DNA of 49,592 nucleotides, taken from assembly GCA_948471115.1 (NCBI GenBank), contig CAOKRJ010000006.1:1-49592 (forward strand), read 5' to 3'. The DNA is from an uncultured Clostridium sp. GTDB lineage: Bacteria > Bacillota > Clostridia > TANB77 > CAG-508. This document shows, one piece after another, positions 27,611 through 36,931 of the stretch. The first letter of the stretch is position 1, and each line of letters starts with the position of its first letter. A program made the translations under genes and the position numbers. A model generated the notes under the pieces. The model made no database searches and was not told the origin of the DNA. It saw nothing but the letters and a program-made list of their open reading frames with translations.

Positions 27611-27650
27611 AAAGCCAGAAAGAGGAAATCATTTCCTCGCTGGCTTTTCT
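27611..27650 (+). terminator. Strong terminator after mutS
   Basis: Outer arms AAAGCCAG and CTGGCTTT enclose an inner stem GAGGAAAT/ATTTCCTC, followed by TTCT and T-rich sequence. Confidence 0.8.
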
Positions 27651-27731
27651 CCGTTTTATATAAAAAGTACAAAATATTAATTGGTAAAAACTTTGTTTTT
27701 CTGCAAAGTTTTTTCAATATTTTGAAAAAAC

Positions 27732-27760
27732 TTGACTATAATATATAAAAGAAGTATAAT
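27732..27760 (+). promoter_or_regulatory. Promoter of the AAA/DUF4143 gene
   Basis: TTGACT (27732-27737) and TATAAT (27755-27760) with 17-base spacing, one of the best promoters in the window. Confidence 0.75.
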
Positions 27761-27785
27761 GAAAATATAGTTGGAGGAAAAATCT

Positions 27786-28985
27786 ATGATAAAAAGAGAT
27801 AATTATTTAAAAATATTAAAAGACTTTAAAGATAAGCAAATAATAAAAGTAGTAACAGGAATAAGGAGATGTGGAAAATCTACTTTAATGGAATTATTTC
27901 AAAAATACTTAAAAGAAAATGGAGTAGAAGAAAATCAAATAATTTCAATAAATTTTGAAGACCCAAATTTTGAAGAATTAACTGATAGAAAAAAGTTATA
28001 TCAATATATAAAAGGAAAACTAATAAAAGAGAAAATGACATATATATTCCTAGATGAAATACAAAATGTTAAAGAATTCGAAAAAACTGTAGATGGGTTA
28101 TTTATTAATAAAAATGTAGACATATATATAACGGGCTCTAATGCATATATGTTATCATCTGAGCTTGCAACATTACTTTCTGGAAGATATATAGAAATTC
28201 AAATGTTACCATTATCATTTAAAGAATATATATCAGCTTTTGAGGATAGAACAGATTTATCAAGGAAATTTAGAGACTATCTAAGATACAGCTCATTTCC
28301 TCAATCAATAGAACTATATACAGTAAATCCAGAAAATATAAATATATACTTAGAAGGTATTTTTAATACAGTGGTCTATAAAGATGTAATATCAAGGAAA
28401 GGTATTTCAGATAAAAATGTATTAGAGAGTATAATAAAATATTTATTTAATAATATAGGAAGTAATTGTAGTATAAAAAAAATAAGTGATACCTTAACAT
28501 CAATGGCAAGACAAACATCATACAATACAGTGGCAAATTATGTAGAAGCATTAGTAGATAGTTATATTTTATATAAAGCAAATCGATATGACATAAAAGG
28601 AAAAGATTATTTAAAAACACAGGAAAAATACTATATAGTGGATATTGGACTAAGATATTATTTATTAGGAAAAAAAGCAGGTCAAGACATGGGACACATC
28701 TTAGAAAATGTAATATATCTTGAATTACTAAGAAGAGGATATAAAGTATATATAGGTAAATTAGACGAATTCGAAATAGACTTTGTAGCACAAAATTTTG
28801 AAGGAATAGAATATTACCAAGTAGCATTTTCAGTAAGAGATGAAAAAACATTAGAAAGAGAGTTAACACCACTAAAAAAAATAAACGATAATTATCCTAA
28901 ATATATAATAACATTAGACGATGATTTAGAAGCAGACTATGATGGAATAAAAAAGATAAATGCGATAGATTGGTTATTAAGTTGA
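27786..28985 (+). CDS. AAA_14/DUF4143 family ATPase
   Basis: 399 residues starting at ATG 27786, which has GGAGG 8 bases upstream; a TTG at 27771 precedes the ribosome-binding site and is rejected. The N-terminal ATPase domain has Walker A GIRRCGKSTLM near residue 24 and Walker B IFLDEIQNV near residue 86, with YITGSNAYML as sensor region. The C-terminal DUF4143 part, nuclease-like in fold, includes FEIDFVAQ near residue 330, which resembles restriction-type ExD/QxK sites. These genes are common, mobile and of unsettled function. Own promoter and terminator-bounded position suggest insertion between mutS and miaB. Confidence 0.82.
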   Translation: MIKRDNYLKILKDFKDKQIIKVVTGIRRCGKSTLMELFQKYLKENGVEENQIISINFEDPNFEELTDRKKLYQYIKGKLIKEKMTYIFLDEIQNVKEFEKTVDGLFINKNVDIYITGSNAYMLSSELATLLSGRYIEIQMLPLSFKEYISAFEDRTDLSRKFRDYLRYSSFPQSIELYTVNPENINIYLEGIFNTVVYKDVISRKGISDKNVLESIIKYLFNNIGSNCSIKKISDTLTSMARQTSYNTVANYVEALVDSYILYKANRYDIKGKDYLKTQEKYYIVDIGLRYYLLGKKAGQDMGHILENVIYLELLRRGYKVYIGKLDEFEIDFVAQNFEGIEYYQVAFSVRDEKTLERELTPLKKINDNYPKYIITLDDDLEADYDGIKKINAIDWLLS

Positions 28986-29010
28986 AAAAATAAAATAATT
29001 ATGATACAAT
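28982..29010 (+). promoter_or_regulatory. miaB promoter
   Basis: TTGAAA (28982-28987) and TACAAT (29005-29010), 17 bases apart. A transcript from here begins near 29017, which excludes the ATG at 29001 as the miaB start. Confidence 0.65.
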
Positions 29011-29033
29011 ACAAAACATGTATATTAGGAGGA

Positions 29034-30449
29034 ATGAAATTCAAAGTGAAAATAAATGAAGAAATAGAATACCAAAAAGAATTCATAGATAAAGTAAGAA
29101 AATTAAATGAAGGCAAAAAATTAACATACAATATCCTTACAATGGGATGTCAACTAAACGAAAACGATTCTGAGAAACTATGTGGAATGATAGAAAAAAT
29201 GGGATATACAAAAATAGAAGAATCAAAACAAGCAGACTTAGCCGTTATGAATACATGCTGTGTTAGAGAAAATGCAGAAGATAGATTATTTGGAAAGCTA
29301 GGAGAACTAAAAAAAGCCAAAGAAGAAAAAGGAACAATAATCGCAATTGGCGGTTGTATGATGCAAGAAAAGCATATTCAAGAAAAAATAAGAAAAAGCT
29401 ATCCTTATACAGATATTATATTTGGAACACACACATTACATAAATTTCCAGAAGACTTATACAATGCAATAAAAGAGAAAAAAAGGATAGAGGATGTTAT
29501 AGACATAGCTGGAAAAGTATATGAGAACATTCCTATAAAAAGAAATGATAACTTAAAAGCATCTGTTACAATAATGTATGGGTGCAATAATTTTTGCAGT
29601 TATTGTATAGTACCATATGTTAGAGGAAGAGAAAGAAGTAGAAAACCAGAAAATATTATAGAAGAGGTTAAATGCCTTGCCAATAAAGGATATAAAGAAA
29701 TTACACTATTAGGACAAAACGTAAACTCATATAATGGTGGAGAAAACTATAATTTTGCAAACTTATTAAAAGATGTAAATAAAATAGAAGGAATAGAAAG
29801 AATAAGATTTGTATCGCCACATCCAAAGGATTTTACAGAAGATGTAATAAAAGCAATAAAAGAATGTAGCAAAATTTGTAAGATTATACACCTCCCGTTG
29901 CAATCAGGAAGTACGAAAGTTTTAAAAGAAATGAATAGAAAATATACAAAAGAGCAATATTTGGAATTAGCACAAAAAATAAAAAAGGAAATCCCAGAAA
30001 TAGTATTTTCAACAGACATAATAGTGGGATTCCCAGGAGAAACAGAAGAAGATTTTGAAGACACATTAGATGTTGTAAGAAAAATAAACTATGAACAAGT
30101 ATATATGTTTATATATTCAAGAAGAGTTGGAACACCAGGAGATAAGATGGAAAATCAAATACCCCAAGAAACAAAACATAAAAGATTTAATAAACTAAAA
30201 TCATTAGTAGAAGAACAAACAGAAAATAATAGTGAAAAATATGTTGGAACAAAACAAAAAATTCTAGTAGAAGGAAAAAGTAAAAACAATGATGAAATGC
30301 TAACAGGAAGAACAGAAACAAATAAAGTAGTAATATTTGAAGGAAACAAAGATTTAATAGGAAAAGTAATAGAAATTGAAATTGTAAGAAATGCCATATG
30401 GTATTTACAAGGGGAGATAAACGCACGCAATTCATTAAAAATTGAATAA
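29034..30449 (+). CDS. miaB: tRNA-2-methylthio-N6-dimethylallyladenosine synthase
   Basis: Radical-SAM methylthiotransferase acting on A37 of tRNA. The start is 29034 or a GTG at 29046: AGGAGG (29027-29032) is one base from the former and 13 from the latter. The N-terminal UPF0004 domain holds cluster cysteines (MGCQLNEND, NTCCVRENAEDR, GGCMMQE); the radical-SAM motif is CNNFCSYC (CX3CX2C), and the C-terminal TRAM domain ends near VRNAIWYLQGEI. 471 residues from 29034, a normal length. In Clostridia miaB is usually directly before mutS; here the order is reversed with an ATPase between. Confidence 0.93.
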   Translation: MKFKVKINEEIEYQKEFIDKVRKLNEGKKLTYNILTMGCQLNENDSEKLCGMIEKMGYTKIEESKQADLAVMNTCCVRENAEDRLFGKLGELKKAKEEKGTIIAIGGCMMQEKHIQEKIRKSYPYTDIIFGTHTLHKFPEDLYNAIKEKKRIEDVIDIAGKVYENIPIKRNDNLKASVTIMYGCNNFCSYCIVPYVRGRERSRKPENIIEEVKCLANKGYKEITLLGQNVNSYNGGENYNFANLLKDVNKIEGIERIRFVSPHPKDFTEDVIKAIKECSKICKIIHLPLQSGSTKVLKEMNRKYTKEQYLELAQKIKKEIPEIVFSTDIIVGFPGETEEDFEDTLDVVRKINYEQVYMFIYSRRVGTPGDKMENQIPQETKHKRFNKLKSLVEEQTENNSEKYVGTKQKILVEGKSKNNDEMLTGRTETNKVVIFEGNKDLIGKVIEIEIVRNAIWYLQGEINARNSLKIE

Positions 30450-30512
30450 TTTAAGATAATTTATAATATATGTAATATTATAAATCGTAAATAAGGAGGA
30501 ATGATTATAATT

Positions 30513-31772
30513 ATGGAAGAAATAATAGGAATAATCATGGCAGCAGGAAAAGGAACTAGAATGAAAACAGAAAAAGCTAAATGTGTACATAAAATATATG
30601 GAAAAGAAATGGTAAAAAGAGTTGTAGACATAGCAAAAGAAGCAGGAATAAATGATATTATAACTGTAGTAGGACATAAAAGAGAGCAAGTAAAAGAAGT
30701 ATTAGAGGATTCTGTTAAATATGCGTACCAAGAAGAACTTTTAGGTACAGGAGATACAGTAAAACAAGCACTTCCACTATTAAAAGGCAAGAAAGGAAAA
30801 GTGGTAGTTTTATCAGGAGATGTTCCTATTATAAGACCATCAACCTTAAAAAATTTAATTAAGAAAAGTATAAAAGATAAAGAATATGCAACAGTTTTAA
30901 CTGCAATTTATGAAAATCCAACAGGTTATGGAAGAATAATTAGAGATATTGGAGGAAATGTAAAATCTATAGTTGAAGAAAAAGATGCAAATGAAGAAGA
31001 AAAATTAATAAATGAAATAGGTGCAGGAGTGTATTGTTTTGACATTGAAGAATTGTCTTTAGCCTTAAATAAAATAGACAATAATAATGCACAAGGAGAA
31101 TATTATTTAACAGATGTTATAAAAATAATGAATGAAAAAGGTCTAAAAACAGGTGCTGTCATTATAGATGATAATACAGAAATATTAGGTGTAAATGATA
31201 GAGTCCAATTAGAATTAGTAACACAAATTTTAAAACTTAGAATAAATACAGAATTAATGGAAAAAGGTGTTACAATTGAAGATATGAACTCTACATATAT
31301 CTATGATGATGTAGAAATAGGAATTGATACAGTAATACACCCTAACACTACAATAAAATCAGGAGTAAAAATAGGTAAAAACTGTGAAATCGGACCAAAT
31401 GCATATATAAGAGAAAAATGTAAAATTGCAGATAATGTAAAAGTAGGAAGCTTTGTAGAAATAAAAAAGACAATAATAGGAGAAGGAACAAAAGTACCAC
31501 ACTTAAGTTATATGGGGGACTGTGAAATTGGAAAAGACACTAATATTGGATGTGGAACAATTACATGTAACTATGATATACACAAAAACAAAAATAAAAC
31601 AGTAATAGGAGATAATGCCTTTATAGGCTCAAATGTAAACTTTGTTGCGCCAGTAAAAGTAGGAAATGACGTCTTAGTAGCAGCAGGATCTACAATAACA
31701 GAAGATGTACCAGATGATACATTAGCAATAGCGAGAGAGAGACAAACAAACAAAGAAGGATGGAATAAATAA
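30513..31772 (+). CDS. glmU: Bifunctional GlmU (UDP-GlcNAc synthesis)
   Basis: Acetylates glucosamine-1-phosphate and uridylylates GlcNAc-1-phosphate, feeding peptidoglycan synthesis. From ATG 30513 it has 419 residues, a little shorter than the ~456 usual. The AAGGAGG site (30493-30499) is one base before another ATG at 30501, so the start is uncertain by four codons. The uridyltransferase motif is IIMAAGKGTRMK near residue 6; a left-handed beta-helix follows from about residue 250 with the acetyltransferase signature HLSYMGDCEIGKDTNIGCGT and NYDIHKNKNKT. The C-terminal end TLAIARERQ is intact. Confidence 0.93.
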   Translation: MEEIIGIIMAAGKGTRMKTEKAKCVHKIYGKEMVKRVVDIAKEAGINDIITVVGHKREQVKEVLEDSVKYAYQEELLGTGDTVKQALPLLKGKKGKVVVLSGDVPIIRPSTLKNLIKKSIKDKEYATVLTAIYENPTGYGRIIRDIGGNVKSIVEEKDANEEEKLINEIGAGVYCFDIEELSLALNKIDNNNAQGEYYLTDVIKIMNEKGLKTGAVIIDDNTEILGVNDRVQLELVTQILKLRINTELMEKGVTIEDMNSTYIYDDVEIGIDTVIHPNTTIKSGVKIGKNCEIGPNAYIREKCKIADNVKVGSFVEIKKTIIGEGTKVPHLSYMGDCEIGKDTNIGCGTITCNYDIHKNKNKTVIGDNAFIGSNVNFVAPVKVGNDVLVAAGSTITEDVPDDTLAIARERQTNKEGWNK

Positions 31773-31792
31773 AATTAATTATATGAAATATA

Positions 31793-31819
31793 GGGGCGCC
31801 CTTCGGGCGTCCGTTTTTT
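31793..31819 (+). terminator. Terminator after glmU
   Basis: GGGGCGCCC-TTC-GGGCGTCC hairpin followed by GTTTTTTGG; GC-rich against its surroundings. Confidence 0.75.
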
Positions 31820-31891
31820 GGATAATATAATTAAATTGTTCTTAAATTCAATATCAAACAATATAATATATAAATAAGGAGAATATAATTT

Positions 31892-33022
31892 ATGAATAGA
31901 ATATATTATTTTGACCATGCAGCAACAACAGCTGTTGATGAAGAAGTTTTAAGAGAAATGATACCATATTTTTCATATAGCTATGGAAATCCATCATCAG
32001 CATATACAATAGGTAGACAAAACAAAATGGCAATACACTTAGCCAGACAAAAGGTAGCAAAAGCAATTAATGCAAAAACAAAGGAAATATATTTTACAGG
32101 ATGTGGAAGCGAAAGTGATAATTTAGCCTTAAAAGGGATAGCATATGCAAATGAAAAAGACAAAAAACATATAATTACAACTAAAATAGAACATCATGCT
32201 ATTTTAAATACCTGTAAAACATTAGAACAAGAAGGAGTAGAAGTAACATATTTAAATGTAGATAAAGAAGGAAAAATAAATTTACAAGAACTAGAAAATT
32301 CAATAAAACAAAGTACAATTTTAATATCAATAATGACAGCAAACAATGAAATCGGAACAATTCAGCCAATAAAAGAAATAGGAAAGATTGCAAAAAAACA
32401 CAAAATACTATTTCATACAGATGCAGTGCAAGCGATAGGAAACATAAAAATAGATGTAAAAGAAACGAACATAGACTTATTATCAATGTCTGCACACAAA
32501 TTTTATGGACCAAAAGGAGTAGGAGCATTATATGTAAGAGAAGGAGTAAACTTTAAAGAAATACAAGATGGAGGACATCAAGAAAATGGAAAAAGAGCAG
32601 GAACTGAAAATGTAGCAGGAATAGTGGGAATGGGAAAAGCAATAGAACTAGCATATGAAAATATAGAAGAATACAATAAAAAATTAATAGAACTGAGAGA
32701 ATATTGTATAGAAAAATTGCAAAGCAAAATAGGAAAAATAAAAATAAATGGAGCGAGAAAAGATAGACTACCAGGAAATATAAATATATCATTTTTAGGA
32801 GAAGACAGTTCAGACTTATTATTAAAATTAGACGAAAAGGGAATTTGTACATCAGCAGGTTCTGCCTGTAACACAGGGGCCTCAAGTCCATCACATGTGC
32901 TAATGGCAATAGGGTTAAATAATGAAGAAGCAGAAGGAGCATTAAGAATAACACTAGGAAAAGAAAACACAAAAGAAGATATAGATTATTTGGTGAATAA
33001 TATTGTAGATATATTTAAGTAA
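31892..33022 (+). CDS. nifS: Cysteine desulfurase, NifS/IscS type
   Basis: PLP enzyme that takes sulfur from cysteine for Fe-S clusters and thio-modified tRNA. 376 residues. Motifs are YFDHAATTAVD near residue 5, TGCGSESDNLALKG, EHHAIL, the PLP lysine in SMSAHKFYGPKG near residue 202, and the mobile Cys loop in CTSAGSACNTGASSPSHVL near residue 325. No scaffold (nifU/iscU), thiI or mnmA gene lies next to it, so its acceptor cannot be told from context. AAGGAG precedes the ATG. Confidence 0.9.
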   Translation: MNRIYYFDHAATTAVDEEVLREMIPYFSYSYGNPSSAYTIGRQNKMAIHLARQKVAKAINAKTKEIYFTGCGSESDNLALKGIAYANEKDKKHIITTKIEHHAILNTCKTLEQEGVEVTYLNVDKEGKINLQELENSIKQSTILISIMTANNEIGTIQPIKEIGKIAKKHKILFHTDAVQAIGNIKIDVKETNIDLLSMSAHKFYGPKGVGALYVREGVNFKEIQDGGHQENGKRAGTENVAGIVGMGKAIELAYENIEEYNKKLIELREYCIEKLQSKIGKIKINGARKDRLPGNINISFLGEDSSDLLLKLDEKGICTSAGSACNTGASSPSHVLMAIGLNNEEAEGALRITLGKENTKEDIDYLVNNIVDIFK

Positions 33023-33041
33023 TAAATATATTGTAAATGTA

Positions 33042-33070
33042 TTGAAAAAAATTTTCTTTTATGGTATAAC
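33042..33070 (+). promoter_or_regulatory. Promoter of rlmN-prpC-prkC-rsgA-rpe
   Basis: TTGAAA (33042-33047) and TATAAC (33065-33070) with 17-base spacing. The following five genes overlap or are closely spaced. Confidence 0.6.
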
Positions 33071-33101
33071 GTTGATATAAAAATATAGAATGAAGGATTA
33101 T

Positions 33102-34130
33102 ATGAAAAATATAAAAGATTACAATTTAGACGAATTAAAAGAAGAAATGATTTCAATAGGAGAAAAAAGCTATAGAGCAGAGCAAATATTTAAGTGGATA
33201 TATGTAGAAAATGTAACAAACTTTAATGAAATGACAAACCTTTCATTAGAATTAAGAGAAAAACTAACAGAGAATTATACATTAGGCAAATATAAAATTA
33301 TAAAAAAGCAAGAATCCTCAGATGGAACAAAAAAATACTTATTTGATGTCCTAGACGAAAACGCAATTGAAACAGTACTTATGCAATATAAACATGGGTA
33401 TAGTATATGTGTATCATCACAAGTAGGTTGCAAAATGGGATGTAAATTTTGTGCTTCAACAGGAATAGCATTTATAAGAAGCCTTACATCAGGAGAAATC
33501 ACAGAACAAATATTAGCAGTGGAGAGAGATACAGGCATTAAAATATCTAATGTAGTATTTATGGGAATAGGGGAACCTCTTGACAATTTTGAAAATGTTA
33601 TAAAAGCAATAAAAACAATAAACAATCCAAAAGGATTAAACATAGGAGCAAGACACATAAGTATTTCTACATGTGGACTAGTTCCAAAAATATATGAAAT
33701 TGCAGACATGGACTTACAATGTACATTATCAATTTCTTTACATGCAACAACAAATGAGAAAAGAAGCAAAATGATGCCAATAAATAATAAATATAATATA
33801 GAAGAATTAATGAAAGCATGTAAATATTATATAGAAAAAACAAACAAAAGAATATCATTTGAATATGCATTAGCAAAAGATAACAATGACAATTTAGACG
33901 ACGCAAAAGCCTTAGTAAAACTATTAAAAGGAATATTATGTCATGTTAATTTAATTCCAATAAATAAAATAGAAAACGGTCAATTTGATACAAGCACAAA
34001 CGAAAACGTTATAAAATTTAGAGATTACTTAAATGAACGTGGAATAGTAGCAACAATAAGAAGAGAACTTGGAGACGATATAGAAGCTGCTTGTGGGCAG
34101 TTGAGAAGGAAAGAAGGAGGCAACATATGA
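33102..34130 (+). CDS. rlmN: Dual-specificity rRNA/tRNA m2A methyltransferase RlmN
   Basis: Radical-SAM enzyme that methylates C2 of A2503 in 23S rRNA and A37 in some tRNAs. Start 33102 is preferred (AAGGA at 33093-33097 lies after the alternative ATG 33090). 342 residues. The cluster motif is CKMGCKFC (CX3CX2C) near residue 112; the GIGEPLDNFENV motif follows, and the C-terminal catalytic Cys is in DDIEAACGQLRR. The stop overlaps the prpC start (ATGA), as in other Bacillota where rlmN leads the prpC-prkC cluster. Confidence 0.94.
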   Translation: MKNIKDYNLDELKEEMISIGEKSYRAEQIFKWIYVENVTNFNEMTNLSLELREKLTENYTLGKYKIIKKQESSDGTKKYLFDVLDENAIETVLMQYKHGYSICVSSQVGCKMGCKFCASTGIAFIRSLTSGEITEQILAVERDTGIKISNVVFMGIGEPLDNFENVIKAIKTINNPKGLNIGARHISISTCGLVPKIYEIADMDLQCTLSISLHATTNEKRSKMMPINNKYNIEELMKACKYYIEKTNKRISFEYALAKDNNDNLDDAKALVKLLKGILCHVNLIPINKIENGQFDTSTNENVIKFRDYLNERGIVATIRRELGDDIEAACGQLRRKEGGNI

Positions 34131-34850
34131 GGATATATGCAGGGACAAGCGTAGGGAGAATAAGAGAAAAAAATGAAGATTATTATTATGCAAGCAAAAA
34201 CGATTTAAAACTATTCATAGTTGCAGATGGAATGGGACGGATATAATGGTGGAGAAATTGCAAGCAAAACAGCAACAGAAACTGTAAAAGAATATATAGA
34301 AAAAAATATAGAACAAACTAATGAAGAAAAAGAAAAAATTTTTAACATGATATCTAAAGCAATGGAATATGCTAATAATGTAGTTTATGAAAAATCACAA
34401 GAAGATGAAGAACTATTAGGAATGGGAACAACAATGGAAATTTGCTTAATAATAAAAGATAAATTATACATAGGGCATATTGGAGATAGCAGGATATATA
34501 GAATTAGGCGAGGAGTAATGCAAAAATTAACAGAAGACCATAGTTATGTGCAAGAACTAGTAAATGAAGGAACAATAACACCAAAAGAAGCGGAACATCA
34601 TCCTAAAAAAAACATGTTAATGAAAGCATTAGGATGTGCACCATATGTAGAACCAGATATTATAGAAAGAAGTATACAAGATGGAGATATAATTGAAATG
34701 AATACAGACGGCTTAACAAACATGGTACCAGCAAAAGAAATTCAAGAAATAATAACACAGGAATCTGATAATATAGCAAAAGACTTAATAGAAAAAGCAA
34801 ATAAGGCTGGAGGACTAGATAATATAACAACAGTTATAGTAAAAATGTAA
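34127..34850 (+). CDS. prpC: PP2C protein phosphatase PrpC, needs +1 frameshift at CGG
   Basis: Removes phosphate from targets of the PrkC kinase encoded next. ATG 34127 overlaps the rlmN stop. Frame 0 gives MRIYAGTSVGRIREKNEDYY and then IVADGMG-CGG-ATA-TAA, stopping after 39 codons. A +1 shift at CGG codon 38 gives VADGMGGYNGGEIAS, exactly the PP2C metal-binding motif, and runs to 34850. The joined protein has 240 residues, the normal PrpC size, with GDSRIYR, EMNTDGLTN and GGLDNITT motifs downstream. No start with a ribosome-binding site explains the downstream half alone, which would lack the catalytic Asp. Confidence 0.88.
34235..34241 (+). other. Proposed +1 frameshift site in prpC (GGA CGG A)
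   Basis: Frame 0 reads ATG GGA CGG ATA TAA; skipping the C gives ATG GGA GGA TAT AAT GGT GGA, the conserved DGMGG of PP2C. The 0-frame stop comes one codon after CGG+1. Confidence 0.85.
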
Positions 34851-34885
34851 ATATATTATAGATAAAAAATCTTAGGAGGTTTAAG

Positions 34886-36871
34886 ATGGGGCTAGAAGGT
34901 AGATTATTAGGGAATAGATATGAAATAATAGAACAGATAGGAAATGGAGGCATGGCTACAGTATATAAAGCAAAATGCCATGTATTAAACAGATATGTCG
35001 CAGTAAAAGTATTAAGAGATGAATTTACTACAGACGAAGAATTTATTAAAAGATTTAATACAGAAGCGCAAGCAGTAGCAAGTTTAACACATCCCAATAT
35101 AGTATCTGTATATGATGTTGGACATGAAGGAAACTTATATTATATAGTAATGGAATTAATAAAAGGAAGAACATTAAAAGAAATTATTGTTTCAGAAGGA
35201 GCACTTGCATGGAAATGGTGTGTAAATGTTGCAATACAAATTGCATCAGCCTTAGAAACAGCACACAAAAATAATATAATACATAGAGATATTAAGCCAC
35301 ATAATATAATAATAACAGAAGATGGAATGGCAAAAGTAACAGACTTTGGAATAGCAAAAGCAGTTTCAAATTCTACAATTACAGCATTTGGAACAACAAT
35401 GGGTTCTGTACATTATTTTTCACCAGAACATGCAAAAGGAGGTATAACAGATGCAAAATCAGACTTATACTCTCTAGGTGTAGTAATGTATGAAATGTTA
35501 ACAGGAAAACTACCATTTGATGCAGATACACCAGTATCAGTTGCACTAAAACATCTTCAAGAACAACCAATAGAGCCAATAATAATAAACCCGACAATTC
35601 CACAAGCTGTAAATAAAATAATAATGAAATCTATGCAAAAAGATTCAAGTCTAAGATATCAAAATGCTGGTGAAATGTTAAAAGATTTAAGTATAGCACT
35701 AAAAAATCCAGATGCAGACTTTGTAAATATAGACAACACAATAAGAGACTATCCCACACAAACCATATCAACTATTTACTCAAAACCAATAGAAGATAAA
35801 GTAAAAGAGAAGGAAAAAGATATGGAAAAAGAGAAAAAGAACAAATTTACAGCATTCATTGGAAAACATAAAATAATTTCCACAATAATAGGTTTAGTCA
35901 TACTATTTGCCCTAACTATAGCAATAACGAGTTTTGCATTTGATATGACAACACCAAAAGATGTATTAATACCAGACTTAGTAGGTCTAACTTTAGAAGA
36001 TGCCAAAACAAAAATAGAAGAATCTAAGCTTCAAATAGAAGTAAAAGAAGAAAGATATGATGCAGTAATAGAAGCGGGAAAAATAATTTCCCAAGATCCA
36101 ATATATAAAGAAAACTATAAAATAAAAGAAAAATCAACAATTAATGTAATAGTAAGTCTTGGTTTAAAAATAGTAAAAGTACCTAGAGTTACAGGAAAAA
36201 CACTAGAAGAAGCAAAAGAATTACTTGAAAAAGAAGACTTAGTAGTTGTTGTAGAAGAAGAACCAAGTAAAAAAATAGAAGCAGGATATGTAATAAGTCA
36301 AGACGTACCAGAAAATGCAGAAATTGGAGCTGGCTCAACAGTAACGATAAAAGTAAGTACAGGAGTAGAAAAGAGTTTAGTCCCAAACGTACTTGGAAAA
36401 ACTGAAGCAGATGCAAGAAAATTAATAACAGATGCAGGACTAACCTTAGCAACAACTCTAAATGCAGAAGATACAACAAAAGACAATGGAGTAGTATTAA
36501 AACAAAGCCTTAACGCAGGTGATACAGTAGAAAAAGGTTCAAACATAACAATTACCATAAATAAAATAGAAGAATTTATAACAGGAACAATCAATTTAAA
36601 CTTGAAATCATTATTAGGAACAAGTATAGAATATGTAGAAACTGAAGAAGAAGACACAGGAGAAACAATAAAAACAGCAAAAGTATCAGAGGTCAAGATT
36701 GTAGCAGGAACAGATACTATTTATTCAAAGAAAGTTGCACAAGACAAAACAGACATAACAGCAACAGTTACAGGAAAAGGAACAGTAACAGTAAAAGTAT
36801 ATGTAGATGATGTAATAAAGAAAACCACAACAATCAATTTAAATCAAACTACAACATTAACAATAGAATAA
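34886..36871 (+). CDS. prkC: Ser/Thr kinase PrkC with PASTA domains
   Basis: Membrane receptor kinase that senses muropeptides or lipid II and controls growth and spore germination. 661 residues. The kinase domain (1-270) shows GNGGMATVYKA, VAVKVLRDE with the ATP lysine, HRDIKPHNII and VTDFGIAKA. One transmembrane helix lies at about 328-352. Three PASTA repeats follow from about residue 356 (VLIPDLVGLTLEDAKTKI; VKVPRVTGKTLEEAKELL; SLVPNVLGKTEADARKLI), then a ~100-residue Thr-rich beta-like domain that is not PASTA. AGGAGG precedes the ATG. Confidence 0.94.
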   Translation: MGLEGRLLGNRYEIIEQIGNGGMATVYKAKCHVLNRYVAVKVLRDEFTTDEEFIKRFNTEAQAVASLTHPNIVSVYDVGHEGNLYYIVMELIKGRTLKEIIVSEGALAWKWCVNVAIQIASALETAHKNNIIHRDIKPHNIIITEDGMAKVTDFGIAKAVSNSTITAFGTTMGSVHYFSPEHAKGGITDAKSDLYSLGVVMYEMLTGKLPFDADTPVSVALKHLQEQPIEPIIINPTIPQAVNKIIMKSMQKDSSLRYQNAGEMLKDLSIALKNPDADFVNIDNTIRDYPTQTISTIYSKPIEDKVKEKEKDMEKEKKNKFTAFIGKHKIISTIIGLVILFALTIAITSFAFDMTTPKDVLIPDLVGLTLEDAKTKIEESKLQIEVKEERYDAVIEAGKIISQDPIYKENYKIKEKSTINVIVSLGLKIVKVPRVTGKTLEEAKELLEKEDLVVVVEEEPSKKIEAGYVISQDVPENAEIGAGSTVTIKVSTGVEKSLVPNVLGKTEADARKLITDAGLTLATTLNAEDTTKDNGVVLKQSLNAGDTVEKGSNITITINKIEEFITGTINLNLKSLLGTSIEYVETEEEDTGETIKTAKVSEVKIVAGTDTIYSKKVAQDKTDITATVTGKGTVTVKVYVDDVIKKTTTINLNQTTTLTIE

Positions 36872-36882
36872 TACTATTATAA

Positions 36883-36904
36883 GGGCACGGGACTACCTGT
36901 GCCC
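36883..36904. repeat. GGGCAC palindrome between prkC and rsgA
   Basis: Arms GGGCAC and GTGCCC with a 10-base loop, in a 60-base gap; same type as those near 4.8 and 43.2 kb. Confidence 0.55.
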
Positions 36905-36931
36905 ATTGAAATAAAATGAATAGGAGAATAA

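Noticed and set aside
34221..34850. prpC starting at 34221 as a short independent protein
   Set aside because: It would lack the N-terminal RIREKNEDYY region and the catalytic DGMGG Asp, and has no ribosome-binding site; the +1-joined gene from 34127 is far better.
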